Part shown: one piece after another, positions 32,761 to 42,135 of the stretch | Layout: every line of letters begins with the position of its first letter | Position numbering within the stretch: position 1 is the first letter of the stretch | From: RGIG4708 sp045538875 | GTDB lineage: Bacteria; Bacillota; Clostridia; UMGS1810 | Length of the DNA: 64,000 nucleotides | Assembly (NCBI GenBank): GCA_045538875.1 | Contig: JAZQEG010000009.1 | Span: 1 to 64,000 of the forward strand | Reading direction: 5' to 3' | The notes under the pieces: generated by a model | Database searches by the model: none | What the model was told of the DNA's origin: nothing | Seen by the model: only the letters and a program-made list of their open reading frames with translations | Program-made: the position numbers and the translations under genes

Positions 32761-35700
32761 TTAAAGTTCAATACTTCCGTCATACACTTTTTGTGCATCA
32801 CCTGTAAGATATACATTGCCGTCATCGGCATATCTGATTGTAACCTCACCCTTGTGAAGCTTAACTTTAATATCCTCGTTTTTGTTGCAGTATCCAAGCT
32901 CAACTGCCATTACCACAACTGCACAGGCCCCTGTACCACACTCCATTGTAAGTCCGCTTCCGCGTTCCCAACACCGCATAATTATTGTGTTTTTGTCAAT
33001 AACCTTTGCAAATTCCACATTAACTCTTTCGGGGAACATTGGGTTGTTTTCAAATTTTGGGCCTATTTTTGGCAAAATAATTTTTTCTACCTCGTCGGTA
33101 AATATTACACAATGCGGGTTGCCCATAGATACACAGCTTATTTTGTATTTGCCTCCTGCAATGTCAACCTCTTTGTCGATAATTGCATCACCGGTAAGCT
33201 TAACAGGTATGCTCGAAGGTGCAAGGCAAGGCTTGCCCATATTAACCTTTACAGTGTCAATTTTGCCATTTTTCTTTGTCATTTCAAGCTGTTTAACACC
33301 GCTGAGTGTTTCTATCGAAATATTAAGCTTGTCCACAATTGCGTTGTCGTAAAGGTATTTGCCAAGGCTTCGTATAGAGTTACCGCTCATTTTGCCTTCA
33401 CTGCCGTCACGGTTAAAGGTACGCATTTTTGCATCGGCAATGTCGGATTTGTCTATAAGCACAATACCCTCTGCACCTATACCAAACCTCCTGTCACTAA
33501 GGCGGACACTTATGCCTTCGGGGTTGTCTATTTTTTGCTTTGTTACATCAAAAAACAGGTAATCGTTTCCGTTTGACTGCATTTTGGTAAAGTCGAGCTT
33601 TGTTTTAGATTTGCGCATATTGTTTATGTTAACAAGCTCAAGAGAGTGAACGGAATATCTGCTCTTCATCGAATCGGCAAGCGCATTTGCTGTATCGAGC
33701 GATGTAAGGCAGGGGATGTTGCGCTCTACGGCTTTTCGTCTTATTTTAACACTGTCGCGTGTGGGAATGCGCCCCTTTGATGATGTAGAAATTACATAGC
33801 TTACATCACCGCTTTCCATAAGGGTGAGAGTGTTGTAATCATCTTCGCCGATTTTAGGAACAACATTACATTCAAGACCGTATTTATTAAGAACTGCTGC
33901 AGTTCCTTTTGTAGCATATATTTTAAATCCGAGTTTATCAAATTTTTTGGCAATGTCACCAATTTCGCCCTTGTCTACATCTCTTACGGTAATAAAAATA
34001 CCGCCTTCGTTTGTCATTTTGTATCCAGCACCAAGCAAGCCTTTGTAAAGAGCTTCGTCCATATTGTTGGCAATGCCAAGTACTTCGCCTGTCGATTTCA
34101 TTTCGGGTCCGAGGTGGCTGTCAACATTTATAAGCTTTTCAAACGAGAATACAGGCACTTTAACTGCAACATAAGGGGAGTTTGGATAAAGGCCTGTGCC
34201 ATATCCCATATCCTTAATTTTTTCACCGAGCATTGCTCGTGTTGCAATGTCTACCATTGGTATTCCCGTAACCTTGCTGATGTAAGGAATTGTTCGTGAT
34301 GAACGAGGGTTTACCTCAATTACATAAAGTTCACCCTCATAAATGAGGTACTGTATGTTAATAAGGCCAACTGTGTTAAATGAAAGCGCAAGCTTTCGTG
34401 TGTGGTCAATAACAGTTTGTGTCATATCGTCACTAAGGTTCCATGCGGGGTATACTGCAATTGAGTCACCCGAGTGAACACCTGCACGCTCAATATGCTC
34501 CATAATACCTGGGATGAGTATATCCTCACCATCGCAAATAGCGTCAACCTCAATTTCGGTACCCATAAGGTATTTGTCTATAAGAACGGGGTTTTCGATA
34601 TTTGTTGCGAGGATAATTTTCATATATTCTTTAATATCCTCATCGTTAAATGCAATAATCATATTTTGGCCGCCAAGCACATACGAAGGACGCATAAGCA
34701 CAGGGTAACCAACCTTGTTTGCAGACTGGAGTGCCTCTTCGGTAGTCATAACAGTAAGGCCCTTTGGACGCTTAATATTATGCATTTCAAGCACTGCGTC
34801 AAATTTTTCTCTGTCTTCGGCAGCATCAATGTCTTTTGCTGCAGTACCTAAAATTTTAACTCCGTTTTCCGCAAGGAAGTTTGTAAGCTTTATAGCTGTT
34901 TGCCCTCCAAATGCAACAACTGCGCCGTATGGCTTTTCGGTTTTGATGATGTTCATAACATCTTCGTTTGTAAGTGGCTCAAAGTAGAGTCTGTCGGCTG
35001 TATCAAAGTCGGTAGAAACAGTTTCGGGGTTGTTGTTAACAATTACAACGTCAAAGCCCGCCTCTTTAAGTGACCATACGCAGTGAACCGATGCATAGTC
35101 AAACTCAACACCCTGACCAATGCGTATCGGACCCGAACCAAATACAATAACAGTTTTTTTGTCTGAATTGAGATTTTTTATAAACTCTTCTGCCTCGTTT
35201 TGCTCGTCATAGGTAGAGTAAAAGTATGGTGTCTGTGCAGGAAATTCCGCAGCACAGGTATCTACCATTTTGTACACAGCAGTGCGAGGGTTTGCAATTT
35301 TTTGACCGCTTATTTTTTCAATAAGGTTATCGGGGTATCCGTTTTTCTTTGCGGTAACATACAAATCATCGGTAAGAGGTTCGCTTGCAAGCCTTTTTTC
35401 TATATTTACAAGGTTGCAAAGCTTATAAAGGAACCACTCGTCAATTTTGGTTATATCGTGAATGTCATCAACCGAAACTCCTCGTTTAAGCGCTTCAAAT
35501 ACAACAAAAAGTCTGTTGTCGTCGCAAACATAAAGCTGTTTTTTAATTTGTTCATCGGTATAATCTGCAAAAACCGGGTTGTTAAGCGAGTTGAGCTTAA
35601 TTTCGGCACCGCGAACGGCTTTCATAATTGCTTGTTCAAAGCTTGTACCAATGCTCATAACTTCACCGGTAGCTTTCATTTGTGTGCCAAGAGTTTTGTT

Positions 35701-36804
35701 TGCATATACAAATTTGTCAAAAGGCCATTTTGGAAATTTAACAACAATATAGTCAATAGTAGGTTCACAGGCAGCATATGTAATGCCTGTAATATCGTTT
35801 TGAATTTCGTCAAGAGTGTAGCCAATTGCAATTTTTGTTGCAACCTTTGCAATTGGGTAACCTGTTGCCTTTGATGCAAGAGCAGATGAACGGCTAACTC
35901 GAGGATTAACCTCAATAACCGCGTATTCAAAGGTTTCGGGGTTGAGTGCAAACTGGCAGTTACAACCGCCCTCTACCTCAAGTGCCGACACAATATCAAG
36001 TGCTGCATTTCGCAGCATTGCAAATTCTTTTTCGGCAAGGGTAACTGCAGGAGCAACAACAATAGAGTCGCCGGTGTGCACACCAACAGGGTCAAAGTTT
36101 TCCATAGAGCAAACTGTAATAACATTGCCCTTAGAGTCGCGTATAACTTCAAATTCTATTTCCTTCCAGCCTGCAATACATTTTTCAACAAGTATCTGAT
36201 GAATAGGCGAGAGGTACAAGCCGTTTTCGCCAATTTCGCGCAGCTCCTCCTCATTGTTTACAATGCCGCCGCCTGTTCCGCCAAGAGTAAATGCAGGGCG
36301 GATAATGAGCGGATATCCTGTTTTGTTTGCAAAATCAACAGCATCTTCAATTGTTGTAACAACAAGTGATGGTATGCATGGCTGATTAATTGATTCCATA
36401 GTATCTTTAAACATCTGACGGTCTTCAGCCTTGTCGATTGTTTCGGGGTTTGCACCTAAAAGTGTTACATTGTGCTTTTTAAGAAAGCCTTCCTTTGCAA
36501 GCTGCATAGACAATGTAAGGCCTGTCTGACCGCCAAGGGTTGAAAGGAGGCTGTCAGGCTTTTCTTTTTCGATAATTCGTTTAACAGTTTCAAGGTTAAG
36601 AGGCTCAATATAAATTTGGTCAGCCATTGCATTGTCTGTCATAATTGTTGCAGGGTTTGAGTTAACAAGCACAACCTCTAGTCCTGCCTGTTTTAGCGCA
36701 CGGCATGCCTGGGTGCCTGCATAGTCAAATTCGGCAGCCTGACCTATTACAATAGGGCCCGAGCCAATAACCATTACTTTTTTAAGATTTTTATTAAGCG
36801 GCAT
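32761..36804 (-). CDS. carB: carbamoyl-phosphate synthase large subunit fused to DapF-like domain
   Basis: A 1347-residue fusion. Residues 1 to about 1070 are a complete CarB: two ATP-grasp halves (VIGSGPIVIGQAAEFDYAGT; VFGSGPIRIGQGVEFDYASV) and the MGS-like allosteric domain. After a short linker (NINNMRKSKTKL), about 1085-1347 is a diaminopimelate epimerase-like domain: MQSNGNDY, DRRFGIGAEG, NPHCVIF, CGTGACA. The second catalytic Cys is present, but the first motif reads KMSGNSIRS, so the usual Cys is Ser (codon 33385-33387). No stop separates the parts. The ATG ending at 36804 follows AAGGAGG and is two bases after carA. CarB makes carbamoyl phosphate for pyrimidines and arginine; whether the epimerase domain is active is doubtful. 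Confidence 0.9.
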   Translation of the reverse strand: MPLNKNLKKVMVIGSGPIVIGQAAEFDYAGTQACRALKQAGLEVVLVNSNPATIMTDNAMADQIYIEPLNLETVKRIIEKEKPDSLLSTLGGQTGLTLSMQLAKEGFLKKHNVTLLGANPETIDKAEDRQMFKDTMESINQPCIPSLVVTTIEDAVDFANKTGYPLIIRPAFTLGGTGGGIVNNEEELREIGENGLYLSPIHQILVEKCIAGWKEIEFEVIRDSKGNVITVCSMENFDPVGVHTGDSIVVAPAVTLAEKEFAMLRNAALDIVSALEVEGGCNCQFALNPETFEYAVIEVNPRVSRSSALASKATGYPIAKVATKIAIGYTLDEIQNDITGITYAACEPTIDYIVVKFPKWPFDKFVYANKTLGTQMKATGEVMSIGTSFEQAIMKAVRGAEIKLNSLNNPVFADYTDEQIKKQLYVCDDNRLFVVFEALKRGVSVDDIHDITKIDEWFLYKLCNLVNIEKRLASEPLTDDLYVTAKKNGYPDNLIEKISGQKIANPRTAVYKMVDTCAAEFPAQTPYFYSTYDEQNEAEEFIKNLNSDKKTVIVFGSGPIRIGQGVEFDYASVHCVWSLKEAGFDVVIVNNNPETVSTDFDTADRLYFEPLTNEDVMNIIKTEKPYGAVVAFGGQTAIKLTNFLAENGVKILGTAAKDIDAAEDREKFDAVLEMHNIKRPKGLTVMTTEEALQSANKVGYPVLMRPSYVLGGQNMIIAFNDEDIKEYMKIILATNIENPVLIDKYLMGTEIEVDAICDGEDILIPGIMEHIERAGVHSGDSIAVYPAWNLSDDMTQTVIDHTRKLALSFNTVGLINIQYLIYEGELYVIEVNPRSSRTIPYISKVTGIPMVDIATRAMLGEKIKDMGYGTGLYPNSPYVAVKVPVFSFEKLINVDSHLGPEMKSTGEVLGIANNMDEALYKGLLGAGYKMTNEGGIFITVRDVDKGEIGDIAKKFDKLGFKIYATKGTAAVLNKYGLECNVVPKIGEDDYNTLTLMESGDVSYVISTSSKGRIPTRDSVKIRRKAVERNIPCLTSLDTANALADSMKSRYSVHSLELVNINNMRKSKTKLDFTKMQSNGNDYLFFDVTKQKIDNPEGISVRLSDRRFGIGAEGIVLIDKSDIADAKMRTFNRDGSEGKMSGNSIRSLGKYLYDNAIVDKLNISIETLSGVKQLEMTKKNGKIDTVKVNMGKPCLAPSSIPVKLTGDAIIDKEVDIAGGKYKISCVSMGNPHCVIFTDEVEKIILPKIGPKFENNPMFPERVNVEFAKVIDKNTIIMRCWERGSGLTMECGTGACAVVVMAVELGYCNKNEDIKVKLHKGEVTIRYADDGNVYLTGDAQKVYDGSIEL

Positions 36805-36805
36805 A

Positions 36806-37870
36806 TTATTTGTCCTCCTTGCATCTATCAACAAATTTGTCAAACAGGTAGTTAGTGTCGTGAGGTCCTCCGCTATGTACAGGGTGGAACTGCACCGAAA
36901 ATGCTTTTTTGCCTGTATATTCGATACCCTCGCAGGTTCCGTCGTTTACATTTACAAAGCTAACCTTAGCATTGTCTGGCAGCGAATTTATGTCTACGGC
37001 ATAGCCGTGATTTTGGCTTGTAATGCATACAGTGCCTTTTTTAATGTATTTAACGGGTTGGCTCGCACCTCTATGTCCGTATTTAAGCTTAAAGGTTTTG
37101 CAGCCCATTGCTATGGCAAGTATCTGATGCCCAAGACTTATACCAAATATTGGTACGTTTTTGCCGCATAGATTTTTAATGTTTTCAATTAAAACGGAAT
37201 TATCACTGGGGTTGCCCGGACCGTCTGACAAAACTATACCATCGGGCTTAAGAGCCATTACTGTGTCAGCATCGGCGTCATATTTAACAACACTCACCTT
37301 GCAGCCTCGTTTTATAAGCTCTGCCTCTATATTATTTTTGGAGCCAAGGTCATAAACAACAACATTAAGGTCACCATCGCTTTTTAGCTCGGAGGTACCT
37401 TTGCTGGTGCTTTCAACCGCATTTTTAACTTTGTATGATTTAATAGCCTCTATATCAGCGTTGTCCAAAGAGTCGGTAATCATACAGTTCATTGTGCCGT
37501 TGTCACGTATGATTTTTGTAAGCTCTCTTGTGTCTATATCACAAATACCAATGAGGTTGTGCATTTTCATATAATCATCAAGTGTACACTTGCAATTAAA
37601 ATTGCTTGGATTATTGCATACTTCCCTTACTATGTAACCATTTAAATAAGGTTTTTTGTTTTGGTAATCGTCAAAAACAATTCCGTAATTTCCAACAAGC
37701 GGAAATGTATTAACTGCAATTTGTCCGTAATATGTTGCATCGGTAAGAAGGTCGTTGTATCCAACCATAGATGTGGTAAACACCAACTCACCCAGCGTGG
37801 TGCCTACTGCTCCAAAGGAGGTGCCTTCAAACACTTTTCCGTTTTCCAATACCAAGTATGCTTTTTGCAT
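36806..37870 (-). CDS. carA: carbamoyl-phosphate synthase small subunit, glutaminase triad lost
   Basis: A 354-residue CarA with its N-terminal domain (ENGKVFEGTSFGA, TDATYYGQI) and class I glutamine amidotransferase domain. The nucleophile motif, normally GICLGHQ, reads GISLGHQ (Cys to Ser, AGT codon). The His-Glu motif, normally HPEASPGP, reads HPVHSGGP, so the Glu is Val while His remains. Glutaminase activity should be lost, as in vertebrate CPS I, which uses free ammonia. The subunit may persist for structure or allostery. It is first gene of a carA-carB-dapF operon with its own promoter; no pyrimidine or arginine control site is evident in the short leader. Confidence 0.9.
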   Translation of the reverse strand: MQKAYLVLENGKVFEGTSFGAVGTTLGELVFTTSMVGYNDLLTDATYYGQIAVNTFPLVGNYGIVFDDYQNKKPYLNGYIVREVCNNPSNFNCKCTLDDYMKMHNLIGICDIDTRELTKIIRDNGTMNCMITDSLDNADIEAIKSYKVKNAVESTSKGTSELKSDGDLNVVVYDLGSKNNIEAELIKRGCKVSVVKYDADADTVMALKPDGIVLSDGPGNPSDNSVLIENIKNLCGKNVPIFGISLGHQILAIAMGCKTFKLKYGHRGASQPVKYIKKGTVCITSQNHGYAVDINSLPDNAKVSFVNVNDGTCEGIEYTGKKAFSVQFHPVHSGGPHDTNYLFDKFVDRCKEDK

Positions 37871-37906
37871 TGATAATCCCTCCAGTTAATTGTATATATC
37901 CTAATA

Positions 37907-37935
37907 ATTATATAATATTCGCCACATTTAGTCAA
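37907..37935 (-). promoter_or_regulatory. sigma-A promoter of carA-carB
   Basis: On the minus strand, TTGACT (37930-37935) and TATAAT (37907-37912) are 17 bases apart. The leader is only about 30 bases, too short for an attenuator. Confidence 0.75.
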
Positions 37936-38027
37936 TAAAAACAAACTTATTTTTTGCAAAAATTTGCACAAAATATGTAAGTATATATTTTAAAATATAT
38001 TGTTTTAAATAAAATTTAAAAAATGTA

Positions 38028-38056
38028 TTTATTTTTTTGCTAATGTGTGATACAAT
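38028..38056 (+). promoter_or_regulatory. extended -10 promoter of the AEC transporter gene
   Basis: TGTGATACAAT ends at 38056 (extended -10), with a weak TTTATT -35 at 38028-38033. Confidence 0.5.
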
Positions 38057-38089
38057 AAATTATGAATTTTTATTTTTGGGAGATTTGAT

Positions 38090-39019
38090 ATGAACAACAT
38101 TACATCGCTTGTTTCACAGCAAGTATTTATTATGCTCATTCTTATCATCGTTGGGTTTGTGCTTACCAAAAACAAGCTTATTACAAAAAACGGCTCAAAA
38201 GAAATTTCAAATATACTTCTTACAATTGTAACTCCCTCATTGCTTATAAAGGCATATCAAATAGATTTTGATATTTCGGTAGTAAAGGAGCTGTCTGTTG
38301 CATTTTTTTTGGCGCTCATTACACATATTTTGTTTATATCGGTGTGCAAAATTATGTTTGCACCAGTAAAAGATGTATTTAACCGCAAAGTGTTAAAGTT
38401 TACAAATATTTATTCAAACTGCGGTTTTATGGGCATACCTCTTTTGTCGGCTACTCTTGGTGACAAAGGTGTATTGCTTGGCAGTGCGTATCTTGCAGTT
38501 TTTAACGTTTTAATATGGACACACGGATTGTATATGTTTGGTGGGGATTTTAAGCTTTTGTCTGTTAAAAACCTTGTTAAAAATCCTGGTGTTGCAGGCA
38601 CATCCATTGCACTTGTTTTGTTTTTTGCACAAATAAGGCTTACGGGTGTGGTAAAAGATGCAGTCGGTTACATTGCCGAACTTAACACTCCTCTTGCAAT
38701 GCTGCTGCTAGGCACATATCTTGCACGCAGCAATTTAAAGCAGGCAATTTTAAACAAAAACATCTACCTTGTATGCTTTGTAAGGCTTGTGTTTTTGCCC
38801 GTGCTTACAATTTTGCTGTTTAAGCTGCTTGGCGTGGGCTACAATATGGCAATTACACTTGTTTTGCCTGCAGCCTGCCCGTGCGCTGCAATGGCGGCTA
38901 TTTTTGCCGAAAAGTTTGACCTCGACCCCGGGTATCCATCGCAGATTGTGTCACTTACCACAATAGTATCACTTGTAACACTGCCTCTTATGGCATATCT
39001 TACCTCGGTGATATTGTGA
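38090..39019 (+). CDS. AEC (auxin efflux carrier) family transporter
   Basis: A 309-residue membrane protein with about ten hydrophobic segments and the two-fold organisation of the AEC family. Typical motifs are FTNIYSNCGFMGIPLL and LPAACPCAAMAAIFAEKF in the broken-helix regions. Members carry carboxylates such as malate in bacteria; the substrate here is unknown. The ATG follows GGGAG. Single gene between two promoters. Confidence 0.88.
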   Translation: MNNITSLVSQQVFIMLILIIVGFVLTKNKLITKNGSKEISNILLTIVTPSLLIKAYQIDFDISVVKELSVAFFLALITHILFISVCKIMFAPVKDVFNRKVLKFTNIYSNCGFMGIPLLSATLGDKGVLLGSAYLAVFNVLIWTHGLYMFGGDFKLLSVKNLVKNPGVAGTSIALVLFFAQIRLTGVVKDAVGYIAELNTPLAMLLLGTYLARSNLKQAILNKNIYLVCFVRLVFLPVLTILLFKLLGVGYNMAITLVLPAACPCAAMAAIFAEKFDLDPGYPSQIVSLTTIVSLVTLPLMAYLTSVIL

Positions 39020-39023
39020 TAAT

Positions 39024-39052
39024 TTGACAACTATATACATTTTTGATAAAAT
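39024..39052 (+). promoter_or_regulatory. promoter of the SbcD-like operon
   Basis: TTGACA (39024-39029) and TAAAAT (39047-39052) are 17 bases apart with TG before the -10; the ATG is at 39083. Confidence 0.75.
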
Positions 39053-39082
39053 GAATTATACAAACACAAGGAGGATAGCCTC

Positions 39083-40177
39083 ATGAATACGGTAAAAATT
39101 ATTCATACTTCCGATTTGCATCTGGATTGCCGACTGAGTAATTTTTCGCTCGAAAAAAGTAAAATAAGAAGGCAGGAGCTAAAGTCTTCTTTTGAAAATA
39201 TATTTAAAACATACAATGATGCCGACATAGTGCTCATATCTGGTGATATTTTTGACAATTCAAACTTTTTAAAGGGTACTGTTTCGCTTTTGATAAGCAT
39301 TTTTGAAAGTTGCCCAAACACTTTGTTTTTTGTATGCGGCGGTAATCACGATTGGGTTGGCAGCCCTGCTATGAATGCTTTAACAGAGCAATTGCCCGAT
39401 AATGTAGTTTTGTTTTCGGGTAAGGCAGAATATATGGAGCTTGATGACATAAAGGTGCGTGTTTACGGAATGAGCTTTTCCGACAAAACTCACTATTCGT
39501 CTATGATAGACGAGTTTGAAGTTATAGATGACGACTACATCAACATTCTTATGCTCCATGGTGAAATAACAGTGTCCGACAGCAAGTACAACCCCATATC
39601 AACCGAGCAGCTTGCTCTAAGTGGCTTTGATTATGTGGCACTTGGGCACACACATGACTTTTCGGGCATTAAAAAAATTGGCAAAACATATTATGCATAT
39701 TGCGGCGCGCACGAGGGCCATGGCTTTGACGAATGTGGCGAAAAGGGCATTATATATGGTACTGTTGGCAAGGAGGCTTGTGATTTAAAATTTGTAAAAA
39801 CCTGCCTGCGTGAATATAACATAGTGGAGATTGATGTTACCAATGCACGCACAATTGAGCAAATTTTAAGCCTTATTGTTAGCAAAATAAAGAGGGATAA
39901 TATATACAAAATTGTACTTAAAGGTATTTTGAACGATGACATTATTATAGATGAAGATGTTTTGACATCAAGCCTTGATGTGTTTTATGCAAAAATACAA
40001 AATAATACCCGTCGAAATTACAATCTCGATGAGCTCAGTTCGCTGTCAAACCTCAAAGGCTACATAGCAAAAACTGTGCTTAAAGAGCTTGAAATCAGCG
40101 ACGATGCCGACGTTGATGCTGTGTGTGCAAGCTCTGATTATCTTTTTGAACTAATAGAAAACGGAGGTAAGCGATAA
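39083..40177 (+). CDS. SbcD/Mre11-like metallophosphoesterase (YhaO-like)
   Basis: A 364-residue nuclease subunit. The calcineurin-type metal motifs are complete: HTSDLHLD, SGDIFD, GGNHDWVG, LMLHGE, LGHTHD. The C-terminal 100 residues resemble the capping region that contacts the ATPase partner. The adjoining gene encodes that partner, so the pair is expected to act on DNA ends or hairpins. It could equally be called YhaO-like by its coupling to a membrane-containing ATPase. The ATG follows AAGGAGG. Confidence 0.88.
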   Translation: MNTVKIIHTSDLHLDCRLSNFSLEKSKIRRQELKSSFENIFKTYNDADIVLISGDIFDNSNFLKGTVSLLISIFESCPNTLFFVCGGNHDWVGSPAMNALTEQLPDNVVLFSGKAEYMELDDIKVRVYGMSFSDKTHYSSMIDEFEVIDDDYINILMLHGEITVSDSKYNPISTEQLALSGFDYVALGHTHDFSGIKKIGKTYYAYCGAHEGHGFDECGEKGIIYGTVGKEACDLKFVKTCLREYNIVEIDVTNARTIEQILSLIVSKIKRDNIYKIVLKGILNDDIIIDEDVLTSSLDVFYAKIQNNTRRNYNLDELSSLSNLKGYIAKTVLKELEISDDADVDAVCASSDYLFELIENGGKR

Positions 40178-41739
40178 TGAAAATAAACAAATTATCAATT
40201 TCCTCATTTGGTAAACTGAGCGGCAAAGAGTATCAGCTAAAAGACGGGCTCAATGTTGTTTACGGTCCCAACGAAAGCGGCAAATCAACGCTTATTTCGT
40301 TTATACGATTTATGCTGTTTGGCAGCCATGGCCGTAAAACATCAAACAACATAACTTTTGAAGAAAAGTACAGCCCATGGGACAATACAACTATGGCAGG
40401 CAGTATGGAATTTCAATCACAAGGTACTGAGTATTTTACAGCACGCTCCCACGGTGTACGCAAGGAATATTCTACCATAAACAAACTCACAGGCGACTCA
40501 CGCTTTGAGGGTATTGCGCCCGGTGAGGTTATGTATAAAATGAATGAATCGGCATTTTTACGCAGCTTTTATTTGTCATCTGCAAGCTGTGCAATATCAG
40601 CCGATAAAAATGATGACATCCTTAAAGGACTTTCTAATTTGTCGGACACAGGTGACGAAGCACTTTCGTATGATGCTCTTAGCTCTGCTATATACCGTGA
40701 CAAAAAGCAAACTGTAGCAAAAATTGGCGAAATCGAAAACGAAATTATGCAAATGCGTAAAAAGCTTGAACGCATAGGAACTATTAAAGAAAGATCAAAA
40801 ATTCTTGAACAAAAGCTCAGCGATACCAACAGCTCTATTGATAAAATAAGCAGCAGCATCGACAGCAAAATTGACGATAACGACAAATATCAGCGTCTCC
40901 TTGACAAATATGCAAGCGCAAGGCTTTATCAGCAGGCAAAGGTAATAATATTTGTTATGCTGACAATACTTATAATAGTGCTGTTTGCTATATCAATGGC
41001 GTCGGTTGCACTTCCGGTTGCACTTGTTGATTTGCTTACAGTTTTGCTTATGTATACAGGCAGCAAAAAAATAAAAAATCTCAAAAAACAGCTTGCCAAT
41101 TTTGGAAAAAGCACAAAAGTTTACTCCGAAACTGTTAAAAGAGATTTGCAGTCAACCGATAAGGATAAAAGTGAAATTTTAAAAGAGCTTGGTGCCATAG
41201 AGGCCGAACTCGAAAAAGAATATTCGTACGATGACATAGCCAGCCGTATTGATGATTTGACAAATCAAAAGTCGGAGCTTGACAAAAAAGTATTTATGAT
41301 AGAAAAATCAAAATATATACTCGACACAGCATATTGTGAGCTAAAGGCATTGTTTTCGCCAATGCTTAACAAAAAGGCATCGGATATTTTTGCTGCAATC
41401 ACAGGTCAAAGCTACACAAGTATTATGATTTCCGACAGTTTTGATATTAAGGCAAAAAGCGAGCACGATTACAAGCCGTCACAAATGTTTTCGGCATCTA
41501 CTTATGAAATGATGTATTTTGCGCTCAGGTTGGCACTTTGTGACATTTTGTGCGAAAATGAAAAACTCCCCGTGTTTTTGGACGATTGCTTTGCTCTGTG
41601 TGATGATGAGCGTGCAAAATCTGCCGCAAAGTTTTTGGCTGAGTATGCTCAGGGCAGACAAATAGTATTTTGCACCTGCCACCAAAGAGAAAAACAGTTA
41701 TTGCAAACATTTGGCAATGCAAACATAATAGATTTATAA
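40177..41739 (+). CDS. compact SbcC/Rad50-like ATPase with central membrane segments
   Basis: A 520-residue ATPase with split ABC halves: Walker A YGPNESGKSTLI (about 28-39), signature-like FSASTYEMMYFALRL near 430, and Walker B LPVFLDDCFAL near 463. Coiled coils (about 180-245 and 300-400) flank a strongly hydrophobic stretch at about 253-295 (VIIFVMLTILIIVLFAIS and a second helix), which should anchor the hinge in the membrane. It is far shorter than SbcC or YhaN. Its start overlaps the SbcD-like stop by one base. Confidence 0.85.
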   Translation: MKINKLSISSFGKLSGKEYQLKDGLNVVYGPNESGKSTLISFIRFMLFGSHGRKTSNNITFEEKYSPWDNTTMAGSMEFQSQGTEYFTARSHGVRKEYSTINKLTGDSRFEGIAPGEVMYKMNESAFLRSFYLSSASCAISADKNDDILKGLSNLSDTGDEALSYDALSSAIYRDKKQTVAKIGEIENEIMQMRKKLERIGTIKERSKILEQKLSDTNSSIDKISSSIDSKIDDNDKYQRLLDKYASARLYQQAKVIIFVMLTILIIVLFAISMASVALPVALVDLLTVLLMYTGSKKIKNLKKQLANFGKSTKVYSETVKRDLQSTDKDKSEILKELGAIEAELEKEYSYDDIASRIDDLTNQKSELDKKVFMIEKSKYILDTAYCELKALFSPMLNKKASDIFAAITGQSYTSIMISDSFDIKAKSEHDYKPSQMFSASTYEMMYFALRLALCDILCENEKLPVFLDDCFALCDDERAKSAAKFLAEYAQGRQIVFCTCHQREKQLLQTFGNANIIDL

Positions 41740-41765
41740 ATATGTTAATGAAAGGATGAATTTGT

Positions 41766-42125
41766 ATGGCAAATGCTAATTTTGATTTGGCAAAGGGTAC
41801 CATTACCATCGAAACAGAGGTTATTTCCAAAATAGCTGGAATTATAGCAACAGGCTGCTATGGTGTTGTTGGTATGGCGTTTCGCTCAAAAACAGATGAA
41901 TTTGCTTCGCTACTCAAAAAGGACAGCATTACAAGAGGAATAAAAGTTACTGTTGATGATAAAAGCTGCAATATTGATATTCACATTATTATTCAATACG
42001 GTGTAAATATTAATGCAATATGCGACAGTATCATAAAAAATGTAAAATATCAGGTTAACTATATGACAGGCCTTGATGTAAATGATGTTAATGTTTATGT
42101 CGAAGGATTTCGTGTTCAGGAATGA
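41766..42125 (+). CDS. Asp23/Gls24 family protein, YloU-like
   Basis: A 119-residue Asp23/Gls24 protein (GTITIETEVISKIAGIIATGCYGVVGMA and VNVYVEGFRV). The family is small and cytoplasmic, linked to envelope stress in some firmicutes. It precedes fakA, as yloU precedes yloV in Bacillus. Confidence 0.9.
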   Translation: MANANFDLAKGTITIETEVISKIAGIIATGCYGVVGMAFRSKTDEFASLLKKDSITRGIKVTVDDKSCNIDIHIIIQYGVNINAICDSIIKNVKYQVNYMTGLDVNDVNVYVEGFRVQE

Positions 42126-42135
42126 GGTGCAATAA

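Noticed and set aside
32722..33576. 284-codon plus-strand ORF
   Set aside because: It is antisense to the DapF-like domain of the carB-dapF gene, rich in Cys, Phe and Asn as expected of a shadow frame.
33560..33640. Assembly error joining carB and dapF
   Set aside because: The frame, codon use and spacing are continuous through the linker and both parts are complete, so I treat the fusion as real, though reads should confirm it.
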